In this document: positions 26,487 through 34,611 of the stretch, piece by piece | How the letters are laid out: every line of letters begins with the position of its first letter | Position numbering within the stretch: position 1 is the first letter of the stretch | Assembly: GCA_001550305.1 (NCBI GenBank) | Contig: LRTP01000424.1 | Coordinates: 1-41,500, forward strand | Length of the DNA: 41,500 bases | From: Streptomyces diastatochromogenes | GTDB taxonomy: Bacteria > Actinomycetota > Actinomycetes > Streptomycetales > Streptomycetaceae | Reading direction: 5' to 3' | The notes under the pieces: generated by a model | The model's input: only the letters and a program-made list of their open reading frames with translations | Told to the model about the DNA's origin: nothing | Databases searched by the model: none | Program-made: the position numbers and the translations under genes

Positions 26487-26816
26487 ATGCGCTGCGTCAT
26501 CGCCCGGTTCCCCTTCGACCTCACCAAGAGCGGGGTACTTGCCTCGATGAAGGGCGTCAAGCCGGAGCCCATCACGGGGGAGTCCGTGCTCATCGGCCGC
26601 CGCCACTACCCCGCCAAGCAAGTGGGCGTGGTCATCACCCGGCAGGACCCCCGCGACTTCACCAGCGGGGAAGTCACCCGGGCCATGACGCGACTCGGGT
26701 TCACCTGCCGAGGCACCCATGAGGCCACCCGTGAGACCGCGACCGCCGTGCGGGCCCTCACGCCGTTGCAGACCGCGTCGGCGCTGCTCGGCAGCCCGGC
26801 GCCGCTGGGACTGTGA
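26487..26816 (+). CDS. SCO5918-family protein
   Basis: A 109-residue protein beginning MRCVIARFPFDLTKSGVL and containing ESVLIGRRHYPAKQVGVVIT, DPRDFTSGEVTRAMTRLGF and a short variable tail. This matches the Streptomyces SCO5918 family, which lies downstream of the DEAD-box helicase of the cold-shock block. No enzymatic motif, signal or membrane segment is visible. A role with the helicase in RNA metabolism is inferred from conserved order only. Confidence 0.85.
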   Translation: MRCVIARFPFDLTKSGVLASMKGVKPEPITGESVLIGRRHYPAKQVGVVITRQDPRDFTSGEVTRAMTRLGFTCRGTHEATRETATAVRALTPLQTASALLGSPAPLGL

Positions 26817-26844
26817 GAACCGACCGAAGCTGACACCAGGACAG

Positions 26845-26884
26845 CGATGGGGCCCTGCCGACGCGCGTCGGCAGGGCCCCATCG
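26845..26884. terminator. Perfect 40-base palindrome terminator
   Basis: Arms 26845-26864 and 26865-26884 are exactly complementary, giving a stem of 17-18 pairs with a small loop. It ends the cold-shock block and also serves the convergent GvpU-like gene. Confidence 0.9.
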
Positions 26885-26941
26885 CGTGTCACCGTCCGGC
26901 CGACGACTCCCGGCCGACCGGAGCGGTCCGGGTACGGTGCC

Positions 26942-27316
26942 TCACTGGTCGGAGTAGCTGAAGTCGCCCACGGTCCAGGCGCTGACGTCCTTGATCGCGA
27001 CGCGATACATACCGCCCGTCTCGGGGATTCCGACGCTGCCCTGCAGGATCCGGGCGAGGTGGAAGTGCAGATGTGTGGGGGCCCCGCCGGGTTCGGGTCG
27101 GCCCACTGTCCGGTCGGCGGAGAAGACGTCGGAGAAGGGGCCGAGGCGGTCGGAGTCCTTCAGGACCTCCGACACGCGCTCCCTCCATAGGCCTTCGGGA
27201 GCCAGCCGCCCGGTGATGACGGCACCGCCGACCACCACGGTCAATGACATCTGATTGCTCTGCTCGGACTCCACCAGGGCGCAGAGATCCACGAGCAGCT
27301 CGTCAGGGTTCGACAT
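26942..27316 (-). CDS. GvpU-like gas vesicle accessory protein homologue
   Basis: A 124-residue protein starting MSNPDELLVDLCALVESEQS, with MSLTVVVGGAVITGRL near the middle of its N-terminal half and HLHFHLARILQG and YRVAIKDVSAWTVGDFSYSD later. The pattern resembles GvpU of Bacillus megaterium gas vesicle clusters (LSLDISLNVNGAVISG, WRGKIAEVDGFFLG). No other gvp gene is in the window, so it is an orphan here. TAGAAT ends eight bases before ATG 27316 and no ribosome site is seen, suggesting a leaderless mRNA. The family call is moderate, from memory of sequence pattern. Confidence 0.6.
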   Translation of the reverse strand: MSNPDELLVDLCALVESEQSNQMSLTVVVGGAVITGRLAPEGLWRERVSEVLKDSDRLGPFSDVFSADRTVGRPEPGGAPTHLHFHLARILQGSVGIPETGGMYRVAIKDVSAWTVGDFSYSDQ

Positions 27317-27859
27317 GAAAGCCGATTCTATTCGGTGCGCGATCCGAGCGCTGGAGTCGGTCGACCGCCGCGCCTCCGCTGCCACCTGCCCATATGGCCC
27401 GCTCGGCAGAGAATGTCGATGCCCTGAGCAACCTAAAATCTATGTTTGACAGAGTAGACATTGGGCTGTTGCGTGGTTAGTGTTTCTCTCGTAGTGCAGA
27501 AGTTCGCAGGTCGGGGTAGCTGTGGAGTCTCGAAGCCGAGCTGTCCGTAGGACGGTGACGGGACCGACGGTTGCCGCCGCCTGGTAAGTGAGTTGATCCA
27601 GCGGAGGTACGGAAGGAGCCGACGCCATCGGGATCACCCGGCCGACATGCACGAGGTCGGGTGCCGCAAGACCCCGGAATGGAAGGTGGTCCCCGGTCAC
27701 GCATCCGCGAACCCCGCATTCCCGCCCCCTCACAGGGGCCAGGTAGCGGAAACAACAGGTCGGCAGAGCGGTAGTGCCGACAGATGGTGTTCAATTTCCT
27801 TCGGGGCCCTGGTGCCGTACGGCATCGGGGCCCCTCGACGCGTTGCACAACGAGGTGAA
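27317..27859. other. Gene-poor region upstream of the MerR-like gene
   Basis: These 543 bases hold no gene I can support. The part from about 27400 to 27500 is notably A/T-richer and contains TTGACA at 27446-27451, a possible -35 without an obvious -10. A strong imperfect palindrome occupies 27803-27834. Confidence 0.5.
27803..27834. promoter_or_regulatory. 32-base palindrome before the MerR-like gene
   Basis: Outer arms GGGGCCC / GGGCCCC flank an inner perfect palindrome TGCCGTACGGCA (27813-27824); overall two of 16 pairs mismatch. It lies 25 bases upstream of the start codon, so it could be an autoregulatory operator or an RNA hairpin near the ribosome site. Confidence 0.55.
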
Positions 27860-28204
27860 ATGACAGCAGATACTCCACTGAGTGGTCGCCTGGACGACGA
27901 CGACTACCCCGCGTACACGATGGGCCGGGCCGCCGAGATGCTCGGCACGACGCCCGGCTTCCTCCGGGCCATCGGGGAAGCCCGCCTGATCACTCCGTTG
28001 CGCTCGGAGGGTGGGCACCGGAGGTACTCCCGCTACCAACTCCGGATCGCCGCCCGTGCCCGCGAGCTCGTCGACAGGGGAACCCCGGTCGAGGCCGCTT
28101 GCCGCATCGTCATCCTCGAGGACCAACTCGAGGAAGCGCAGCGCATCAACGCCGAGTACCGTCGCGCCGCGAACGAGGTGTCTGACACTTCCAGTTCGGG
28201 CTGA
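27860..28204 (+). CDS. Small MerR-type helix-turn-helix protein
   Basis: A 114-residue protein with a MerR winged helix (residues about 16-75): YTMGRAAEMLGTTPGFLRAI, then HRRYSRYQLRIAARARELVD. A helical tail follows (ILEDQLEEAQRINAEYRRAA), likely a dimerising coiled coil. There is no effector domain, so it is a minimal regulator of a type widespread in Streptomyces and often found near cold-shock genes. GAGGTGAA is directly upstream of ATG 27860. It may bind the palindrome just before it. Confidence 0.82.
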   Translation: MTADTPLSGRLDDDDYPAYTMGRAAEMLGTTPGFLRAIGEARLITPLRSEGGHRRYSRYQLRIAARARELVDRGTPVEAACRIVILEDQLEEAQRINAEYRRAANEVSDTSSSG

Positions 28205-28362
28205 GCGCGTACGGCCCCACCACGCACGCCCCACCGTGAGCTCCTCAACGGGATCACGGTCGTGCTCCGTGGTGGGCCGCACAGCGCACTGGAGTTGACG
28301 CGCCATGTGGAGGATCACCCGTATGGGGCATTCGCCTCGTCGGCGCCGGGGCGGCCGAGGAG

Positions 28363-30171
28363 CTACTGGTCGCTCCGGCGGCTTCGGTCGCCGGGGTCGG
28401 TGCGGAGGTTGGCCGCCAACCGGGTGATGCTCTGGACCGCGAGCTCGGCGAAGTTCGAGCGGGCGACGATCGCGGTGGTCTCCCCTTGCCGACGGACGCT
28501 GCGCAGGTCGCGCTGGACCTGGCGCGAGAGCTGATGGAGCTCGCGTTGGGCGCTGGCGAGTCGCTGCTCGGCGGCGCTACGGACCCGACGGTGCTCACGC
28601 CGGGTGCGGGCGGCGGCCGAAGGGCTCGGTGCGGTCATGCCGGCGCTCGTTCCCGTGTGGTGCGGCTGCGCCACCGGCACGGGTCGGATGCCGACGGCAT
28701 CGAGGTAGGTGGCGAGTGAGTCGAGGTCTGCCGTGCCGACCACAGCCGCGACGTATCCGTCCGGACGGACGAGCACCCACTGCTCGGACGACAGTCCGTA
28801 TGCGCTGTGGACATGGCCGCCGGTGTCGAGGATGTCGCCCCCGCCGCCGATGAGGTGGATGTGCAGGCCAGTGCGCGGCGCCGGCGCCGGTGCATCGTCG
28901 ACGTCGTGGCCGAGCAGGGTCCAGTGGGGCCCCTGGAACAGGGTGAACAGGCGCGTGGGGAGGCCGCCCGCGCCGGTCACGGGCGCGTCGGGCGCGCGGT
29001 CGCCCGCCAGGACGCCGTGGTCGCGGTCCGGACTGGTCATCGACAAGGGCGAGTCCAGGTAGCCGAGATCGAGCTGACTCACCTCGCGGCCCCGGTGGGT
29101 GTCTCGGTTCTTGGCCGCTTCGAGCAGCCGCTCGGAGAGGCCGAGGACTGCCTCGGCGATCGGCCGACGCTCCTTCTCGTAGGTCGACAGCAACGATTCC
29201 GGGGCGCCGTCGAGCACGGCGGCGAGTTTCCAGCCGAGGTTGTAGGCGTCCTGGACGCTCGTGTTGAGGCCCTGTCCGCCGGTCGGCGGATGGCAGTGTG
29301 CCGCGTCCCCGGTCAGGAACACCCGCTCGCGCCGGTAGGTGTCGGCCAGTCGGGCGTTCATCTCGAACGCGGACGCCCAGGACACCGAACGGATCACGAC
29401 GTCGTTCCGGCCGCTGCGTTGGCGGAGGAACGAGGTCAGCCCCTCGGCCGAAAGGTCGATGTCGACATCGAACGGGATCGGGGCCTGGAGCTGGAACATG
29501 TCGGTGCCGTAGAGCGGACACATCGACACCTGCGCCGCCGTGTCCTCGCCCCAACGGTGCCAGGCGTCCGACGAGACGCCATCGACCAGTACGTCCGCGA
29601 CGATCGCCCGGACGCCGAGGGTCTTGCCGGGGAAGCCGATGCCGAGGGCCTTGCGGACGAAGCTCGATCCGCCGTCGGCGCCAATCAGGTACGAGGCCCG
29701 CACGGTCCGCTCGCCGTCAGGGGTCGCGATCCGAGCGGTCACGCCGTCGGCGTCCTGGTCGAAGCCGACGAGTTCGTGGCTGTAGTGCGGGGCGTGGCCG
29801 AGCTCGGCCAGCCGTTCCCGCAGCCGGCGCTCGGTGAGGAACTGCGGGACGAGCAGCGGGATCCGGTACGGCTCGTCCGGCGTCGGATCCGACATCTCGA
29901 CGACGGCCCTGTCGACCGGCCCCTCGTCGGTGTGGAAACGCTGGACGGGGTACTCACCCCCGGAGGCGACGATCCGGTCGATCACGCCGAGGTCCTCGAA
30001 CACCTCTTGGCTTCGGGGCTGAATGCCCTTGCCGCGGGAGCCGATGAACGGATGCGCCGCCTTGTCGATCAGCAGGAATCCGACATTCCGGCGGGCGAGG
30101 TCGATGGCGAGGGTTAATCCGGCCGCTCCCGTTCCGCAGATGATCACGTCAGTGTCCGGGGTGTGAGTCAT
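28363..30171 (-). CDS. FAD-dependent aromatic monooxygenase (group A), with unusual C-terminal extension
   Basis: A 602-residue protein. The N-terminal FAD fold has IICGTGAAGLTLAIDLARR (GxGxxG). The mid-part has YLIGADGGSSFVRKALGI (DG motif) and VFLTGDAAHCHPPTGGQGLN (GD motif), as in phenol or polyketide hydroxylases. A thioredoxin-like domain ends near residue 510 (WVLVRPDGYVAAV). Beyond about 520 an Arg/Glu/Gln-rich helix of some 80 residues follows (RVRSAAEQRLASAQRELHQL), which is not normal for the family. Codon 19 is TTA (30115-30117), rare in Streptomyces and read by the bldA tRNA. It is divergent from a MarR gene across a large palindrome. Confidence 0.9.
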   Translation of the reverse strand: MTHTPDTDVIICGTGAAGLTLAIDLARRNVGFLLIDKAAHPFIGSRGKGIQPRSQEVFEDLGVIDRIVASGGEYPVQRFHTDEGPVDRAVVEMSDPTPDEPYRIPLLVPQFLTERRLRERLAELGHAPHYSHELVGFDQDADGVTARIATPDGERTVRASYLIGADGGSSFVRKALGIGFPGKTLGVRAIVADVLVDGVSSDAWHRWGEDTAAQVSMCPLYGTDMFQLQAPIPFDVDIDLSAEGLTSFLRQRSGRNDVVIRSVSWASAFEMNARLADTYRRERVFLTGDAAHCHPPTGGQGLNTSVQDAYNLGWKLAAVLDGAPESLLSTYEKERRPIAEAVLGLSERLLEAAKNRDTHRGREVSQLDLGYLDSPLSMTSPDRDHGVLAGDRAPDAPVTGAGGLPTRLFTLFQGPHWTLLGHDVDDAPAPAPRTGLHIHLIGGGGDILDTGGHVHSAYGLSSEQWVLVRPDGYVAAVVGTADLDSLATYLDAVGIRPVPVAQPHHTGTSAGMTAPSPSAAARTRREHRRVRSAAEQRLASAQRELHQLSRQVQRDLRSVRRQGETTAIVARSNFAELAVQSITRLAANLRTDPGDRSRRSDQ

Positions 30172-30239
30172 GGCTCAGCTCTCCGTCGGCGGTAGGTGTC
30201 CGAGCGGTTCAGCATGCTCGAAGGGGATGCGCCAAGGTT

Positions 30240-30278
30240 GGTACGTGGCACGAACTAAAGTAGTTCGCGCCACGTACC
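30240..30278. promoter_or_regulatory. MarR operator palindrome (18-bp arms)
   Basis: Arms 30240-30257 and 30261-30278 are inverted around AAG with one mismatch. It lies between the divergent monooxygenase and MarR genes and overlaps the likely -35 position of marR, so it should allow repression of both. Confidence 0.8.
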
Positions 30279-30286
30279 TTTGCAAG

Positions 30287-30292
30287 TAGAAT
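30287..30292 (+). promoter_or_regulatory. -10 element of a probable leaderless marR mRNA
   Basis: TAGAAT ends seven bases before ATG 30300, so transcription would begin at or near the start codon. No Shine-Dalgarno is visible upstream. Confidence 0.5.
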
Positions 30293-30299
30293 TCAGAGC

Positions 30300-30803
30300 A
30301 TGACTTCTCCCAACGACACACCGCCCTCGCTCGCACCGTCACGCACAGGTGGGGAACCCGGGCCGGTGGACGTGGACGCCCTCGCCCAGCTGTCGTTTCT
30401 GGTGCACAACGCCCTGGACGAGATCGCCGGGCAGCACGACTTGTCGATCATCCAGGCGCGACTGCTCGGGGTGCTGCGGGACCGGGAGCCGACGATGAAC
30501 CAGCTCGGCCGGCTGCTCGGCCTGGACAAGTCCTCGATCAGCGGCCTGGTCGACCGCGCACAGCGTCGCGGCCTGGTCACACGCACCGTCAGCGCCAACG
30601 ACCGCCGCGCGTTCCAGGTGTCCATCACCGACGCCGGCCGACAGCTCATCGAACAGCTCGCGGCACAGTTCGCCGAGCAGATCGAGCTGTCCGTCGCGCC
30701 GCTCCCGGACGCCGACCGGCAGCGGCTGTCCCAGTTGGCGGCCCAGGTCGTGGCCTCCGACGCCCACCGCCGCGGTATCGACCTGCGCACCACACCCCGC
30801 TGA
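30300..30803 (+). CDS. MarR-family transcriptional regulator
   Basis: A 167-residue winged-helix regulator. LSIIQARLLGVLRDREPTMN, QLGRLLGLDKSSISGLVDRA and LVTRTVSANDRRAFQVSITD are the MarR helix-turn-helix and wing (residues about 55-110). MarR proteins usually respond to phenolic ligands, which fits the divergent aromatic monooxygenase. The long palindrome upstream is the likely operator. An imperfect GC-rich hairpin follows the gene. Confidence 0.93.
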   Translation: MTSPNDTPPSLAPSRTGGEPGPVDVDALAQLSFLVHNALDEIAGQHDLSIIQARLLGVLRDREPTMNQLGRLLGLDKSSISGLVDRAQRRGLVTRTVSANDRRAFQVSITDAGRQLIEQLAAQFAEQIELSVAPLPDADRQRLSQLAAQVVASDAHRRGIDLRTTPR

Positions 30804-30831
30804 CCGGGCCTCGGAGAACCCGCTCCTGCTG

Positions 30832-30898
30832 GGGAGGGGCGGCTCGAACGACGACGCCTGGCTCTGCGACGCCGGGCCTCCGAGGCCGCCCCCTCCTC
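30832..30898. terminator. Imperfect hairpin between convergent marR and GH64 genes
   Basis: GGGGAGGGGCGGC at 30832-30844 pairs imperfectly with GCCGCCCCCTCC around 30886-30897, with a long GC-rich loop. Position between convergent stops supports a shared terminator. Confidence 0.45.
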
Positions 30899-30910
30899 AC
30901 TGCGGGTGGA

Positions 30911-32434
30911 TCACCAGCCGATGCCGAGCGTCAGGCCGGTCGGCGGGTTCGCGTTGCCCAGGATCTGCACGGACGACTGGTCGTTGATGTCGTCGTAGGG
31001 GAAGGCGTAGGCGCGCCGGTCGAGGCCGACGGTGTGGAGGAAGGCGGCGTAGTCGTTCTTGACGCCTCCGGCGTAGTAGGCGGACGGGGTGTACCAGGCC
31101 GAGGTGTCGAGAGCCACGCCCCGGTTGAACGCGGCGCAGAACTCCGCGCCGAGCTGCTTCTCCGGGTCGCTGCCCGAGGCCAGCGCGCCCGCGCAGGCCA
31201 CGACGTCCGGGGAGGACGGCTTCTGGAGCGCATAGGGACCGGCGCCGTTCTTGGTGAAGGTGAGCGTGGTCCCGGAGGCACCGCCGGTGAAGGTCTCACC
31301 GAGCCGAGTCAGCCTGAAGGGGTGCGTGGAGTAGTAGGACCAGGTCTGGTCGATGGTCGACTGGAGGTAGTTCGCCTGGGAGCCTCCCGTGAGGAAGAGG
31401 TCGGAGGAGCGCGGCGCGATGATCCGGTAGGTGTTCTGCAGCGGCTTGAAGGCCGCGCCCACCGAGGCGGCGTACTGGGACATCACCTGAGCGCGGGTCA
31501 GTGTGATGCCGCGTGTGGTGTCGTAGCCGCTCGACGTCTGCGCCAGACGTGAGGTCATCGGGAAGCCGAACTGGTCGACCTGGGTGGTGTTGCCGCCGAA
31601 GGCCACCTGCCCGAAGACGTACGTGTACTCGTACCAGTCGTAGTAGACGTCGGTGTTGGGGTCGTTCGGATTGCGCAGGTCGGGGCCGCCCCAGCCCTGG
31701 TCGTCCGGGGAGACCGGGATGTACAGCGGGGAGCCGAGGGAGACGTAGATCCGTCCGCCGCGGATCGACGTCGGCGAAGGCACCGAACCGCCCGCCTGGG
31801 CGAGCGTGAACGACATGTTCGGGTAGTTCACGCCGTTCTTCGTCAGGTGTCCGGGCGCGTTCGCGTCCAGGTGGTTGATGTGGGTCATGGTTCCGTCGGC
31901 CTTCATGTACGACCACTGGCCGGGCGTCACCTGGCCGAGCACGGTGACGTGGATCTGTGCGTTGGTGTACGTGCCACGGGTGTTGTTCTGGAAGGTGATC
32001 GGGAAGCTGCCGCCCCCGCCCTCGCCCCCTCCGCCGCCGCTGCCGGTGGAGTAGGTGAAGTGCGGGGTGTCGTAGAGCGGGCCGCTCTTCTCGTACGTGA
32101 ACCAGTACTCCAGGGTGAAGCCGCTCGGTAGGCCGGTGACGTTCTGCTGCCAGGTGCCCGCGTTGTTCGTCATCCGGAAGTTCTGCTGGCCGGCGCCGGC
32201 TGACAGGTAGTGCACGTCGACCAGGGGTGCGGGGGTGGTCGGCTTGAACCAGATCTGGACCGAACCGGAACCGGTCGAGGTGACGCCCTGGGTGTAGTCG
32301 GCGGCGGCCTTCGCGGGCACCGCCCCGGCCAGACCCAGCGCCAGCACCGTGAGGAGGGCGGTCAGGACGGTCGTCACCAGCCGCCTGACTCCGGGGCGTG
32401 ACCTCCTGGACCTGGCCGGGAGATATGCGATCAT
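30911..32434 (-). CDS. Secreted GH64 endo-beta-1,3-glucanase with CBM56
   Basis: A 507-residue exoenzyme. A long basic signal peptide (RSRRSRPGVRRLVTTVLTAL then LALGLAGAVPAKA) is probably cleaved near residue 43. Residues about 46-128 resemble CBM56 (VQIWFKPTTPAPLVDVHYLS, TLEYWFTYEKSG). A Gly-rich linker (131-142) leads to the GH64 domain (143-507), with FPITFQNNTRGTYTNAQIHV, GRIYVSLGSPLYIPV and the terminal ILGNANPPTGLTLGIGW. It releases oligosaccharides from beta-1,3-glucan such as fungal wall. GGGAGAG precedes ATG 32434. It starts 15 bases after the GH16 stop, hence one operon. Confidence 0.93.
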   Translation of the reverse strand: MIAYLPARSRRSRPGVRRLVTTVLTALLTVLALGLAGAVPAKAAADYTQGVTSTGSGSVQIWFKPTTPAPLVDVHYLSAGAGQQNFRMTNNAGTWQQNVTGLPSGFTLEYWFTYEKSGPLYDTPHFTYSTGSGGGGGEGGGGSFPITFQNNTRGTYTNAQIHVTVLGQVTPGQWSYMKADGTMTHINHLDANAPGHLTKNGVNYPNMSFTLAQAGGSVPSPTSIRGGRIYVSLGSPLYIPVSPDDQGWGGPDLRNPNDPNTDVYYDWYEYTYVFGQVAFGGNTTQVDQFGFPMTSRLAQTSSGYDTTRGITLTRAQVMSQYAASVGAAFKPLQNTYRIIAPRSSDLFLTGGSQANYLQSTIDQTWSYYSTHPFRLTRLGETFTGGASGTTLTFTKNGAGPYALQKPSSPDVVACAGALASGSDPEKQLGAEFCAAFNRGVALDTSAWYTPSAYYAGGVKNDYAAFLHTVGLDRRAYAFPYDDINDQSSVQILGNANPPTGLTLGIGW

Positions 32435-32449
32435 CCGTCAACTCTCCCG

Positions 32450-33865
32450 TCAGTGCCCGAAGTCGAACCAGTTGACGTTCACGAAGTCCGCGGGCTGGCC
32501 GCTGGTGAAGGTCAGATAGACGTCGTGGGTTCCGGTGACGGAGCTGATGTTCGCGGGGACCGTCTTCCACGTCTGCCAGCCACCGGTGTTGGCCACCGCG
32601 AAGCTGCCTATCGGCGTGCTGGTGCGGCTGTCGAGACGCACTTCGACCAGTCCGCTGACACCGCCCGCCGCGCCGCTCGCGACCCGGCCGTAGAACTGCT
32701 TGGCTGCCGCGGTACCGAAGTCGACACCCTTGTAGAGCGCGTAGTCGCCGTTCGCGAGCGTGCCGATGTTCTGGCCGCCGCCCGTGTCGGTGGTGGTCTC
32801 CGTACCGACGCCCGCCTGGCCGTCGTACGACTCGGCCTGGATCGCGTTGTACGCGTCACGGTTGCCGGAAGGCGGCGGGGTCGTGGGCGGCGGGGTCGTG
32901 CCGCCACCGCCGGTCGACTGGAGCACCTGGACGTAGTCGACCACGAGCGGGTGGCCGGGGTCCGTGCCGCCGTCGGGGCCGCCGCCGAAGGCCGCCGGGA
33001 ACTCGCCGCCCATCGCGACGTTCAGGATGATGAAGTAGCCGTGGTTGGTGGCGTTGGCCCAGGTCGTCGCGTCGACCTGATTCTGCCTGACCGTGTGGAA
33101 GTTGACGCCGTCGAGGTAGAAACGCATCTCCTCGGGGCTGGTCGACTTGTCCCACTCCACGGCGTAGGTGTGGAAGCCGCCCTGGCAGGTCGCGCCCTCA
33201 CAGACCTTCTGGCCGCCGATGCCGGACTTCTCGTTGCAGGGGCCGCCGGGGCTGGTGCCGCAGTGCATCGTGGCCCACTCGTTGTTGATGCCCTGGACGT
33301 TCTCCATGATGTCCAGTTCGCCGACGCCGGGCCAGTTCCACCAGTTGCCGCGGTACGGGGCACCCAGCATCCAGAAGGCGGGCCAGTAGCCCTTGGCTGC
33401 CGCGCCGGTGACGTTCGGCATCTGGAGCCGGGCCTCGACGCGGAGTTTGCCGCCGGCGGGCGGCTGGAAGTCGGAGCGGTTCGTCTCGATGCGGCCCGAC
33501 GTCCAGTTGCCCGCGGCGTCGCGCCGCGGGGTGATCCGCAGGTTTCCGGCGCCGTCGAGCGAGACGTTGTTGGTGCTGGAGGTCATCGTCTCGACCTCGC
33601 CGGTACCGAAGCCGCCCGGGCCGCCGGGGTAGCTCGTGCCCGTCGTGTACTGCCAGTTCGAGCTGTTGATGCCGGAGCCGGCGGCTCCGTCGAAGTCGTC
33701 GAGGAAGACCTGGGACCAGCCGGACGGGGGCGTGGGGGCGGACGCGTTGGCGGGGAGGGTGGCGGCCGCCGCGGCGGCCGCCGCGAGGCCGAGGGCGCTG
33801 AACACGGCGATGAGGACGCGCCGTAGGGAGCCGCGTCTGACAGGCGTGCCGGAGGGTTCGCTCAT
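32450..33865 (-). CDS. Secreted GH16 beta-1,3-glucanase (laminarinase) with CBM6
   Basis: A 471-residue exoenzyme. The signal peptide (SLRRVLIAVFSALGLAAAAA) ends near ANA 41. The GH16 domain occupies about 45-310 with GVGELDIMENV; E183 is the nucleophile, D185 assists, and E188 is the acid/base. A Thr/Pro linker (about 317-332) leads to a CBM6-type module (about 335-471: AIQAESYDGQAGVGTETTTD, LANGDYALYKGVDFG, DFVNVNWFDFGH). It hydrolyses laminarin-like beta-1,3-glucan. AAGAGG precedes ATG 33865. Two LacI-type operators lie 42-76 bases upstream, suggesting sugar-induced expression. Confidence 0.95.
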   Translation of the reverse strand: MSEPSGTPVRRGSLRRVLIAVFSALGLAAAAAAAATLPANASAPTPPSGWSQVFLDDFDGAAGSGINSSNWQYTTGTSYPGGPGGFGTGEVETMTSSTNNVSLDGAGNLRITPRRDAAGNWTSGRIETNRSDFQPPAGGKLRVEARLQMPNVTGAAAKGYWPAFWMLGAPYRGNWWNWPGVGELDIMENVQGINNEWATMHCGTSPGGPCNEKSGIGGQKVCEGATCQGGFHTYAVEWDKSTSPEEMRFYLDGVNFHTVRQNQVDATTWANATNHGYFIILNVAMGGEFPAAFGGGPDGGTDPGHPLVVDYVQVLQSTGGGGTTPPPTTPPPSGNRDAYNAIQAESYDGQAGVGTETTTDTGGGQNIGTLANGDYALYKGVDFGTAAAKQFYGRVASGAAGGVSGLVEVRLDSRTSTPIGSFAVANTGGWQTWKTVPANISSVTGTHDVYLTFTSGQPADFVNVNWFDFGH

Positions 33866-33906
33866 GGGTGCCTCTTCGGGTACGGAGTGGGGAGCGCGGG
33901 TGGTGG

Positions 33907-33941
33907 TGAGAGCGCTCCGACGCTTTTTGAGAGCGCTCTCA
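33907..33941. promoter_or_regulatory. Tandem CebR/LacI-type operators
   Basis: TGAGAGCGCTCTCA at 33928-33941 is a perfect 14-base palindrome, and TGAGAGCGCTCCGA at 33907-33920 is a near copy exactly 21 bases away (two helical turns). Both resemble the streptomycete CebR box TGGGAGCGCTCCCA. They precede the GH16-GH64 operon. Confidence 0.85.
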
Positions 33942-34130
33942 AAATGGCTGCGCCGACAATGTGCTCCCCGTCACTCCGCACGTCAAGAGGTGAAGTCGGG
34001 AAAGTCCTTCCGGCGTATGTGAGTTCACGTCGTGAAAGAAGGGGAGTGTGCTGAGGGCGTATGCAAGGAGCACACGAGAAGCGCGGCAGTCCGCGGATGC
34101 GTCGAGCGGACACCGCTGTGAGCAGTGGGT

Positions 34131-34562
34131 TCAGGAGCGGCCGGGGGGAGTCGGGCGGGTGAGTACCACGCCCAGCAGGGACGCCTGGGGGACGTAACCG
34201 AAGTGGCGGGAGTCCTGGGTGCGGGCGGCGTCGCCCCGGACGATCAGGGAACCGGGCGGAACCAGTCCGCCGTCCGGGGCCCCGACGATCTCGCGTACGT
34301 CGGGCGGCACGGCGTCGCCGGGCAGGGCGGAGACCCGCTTGACCAGCCAGGTCAGGGCGTCGTCGCCGTCGCCGAACGGGACGGGGTTGCGGAAGACCAC
34401 CGCGTCGCCGCGTTGCACGCGCGTGGTGCGGCGGACCAGCAGCCGGTCGCCGTCCGCGAAGGCCGGGGTCATGCTCGACCCGGTGACCCTGATGAGGGCG
34501 AGGCGTGAACGCAGTACGTGTACGGACAGGAGCAGCATGCCCGCGCCCGCTGCCATCGCCAC
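34131..34562 (-). CDS. S26-family signal peptidase
   Basis: A 143-residue membrane peptidase. One N-terminal segment (about 1-17) is followed by VTGSSMTPAFADGDRLLV with catalytic Ser 30, and WLVKRVSALPGD with catalytic Lys 75; GDAARTQDSRHFGYVP is the conserved C-terminal box. It is smaller than general SipX-type peptidases, so it may serve a dedicated substrate. GTG 34562 or ATG 34556 could be the start. It is 49 bases downstream of a truncated ABC ATPase gene. No precursor peptide gene is seen nearby. Confidence 0.85.
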   Translation of the reverse strand: MAMAAGAGMLLLSVHVLRSRLALIRVTGSSMTPAFADGDRLLVRRTTRVQRGDAVVFRNPVPFGDGDDALTWLVKRVSALPGDAVPPDVREIVGAPDGGLVPPGSLIVRGDAARTQDSRHFGYVPQASLLGVVLTRPTPPGRS

Positions 34563-34611
34563 CGTTGTGCGCCCCGTCCCAGTCCTGTGGCCGCCATCCG
34601 TTCCGGGCGGC

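Noticed and set aside
27440..27733. A 97-codon minus-strand frame upstream of the MerR-like gene
   Set aside because: No family, no convincing ribosome site, and it spans an A/T-richer promoter-like tract.
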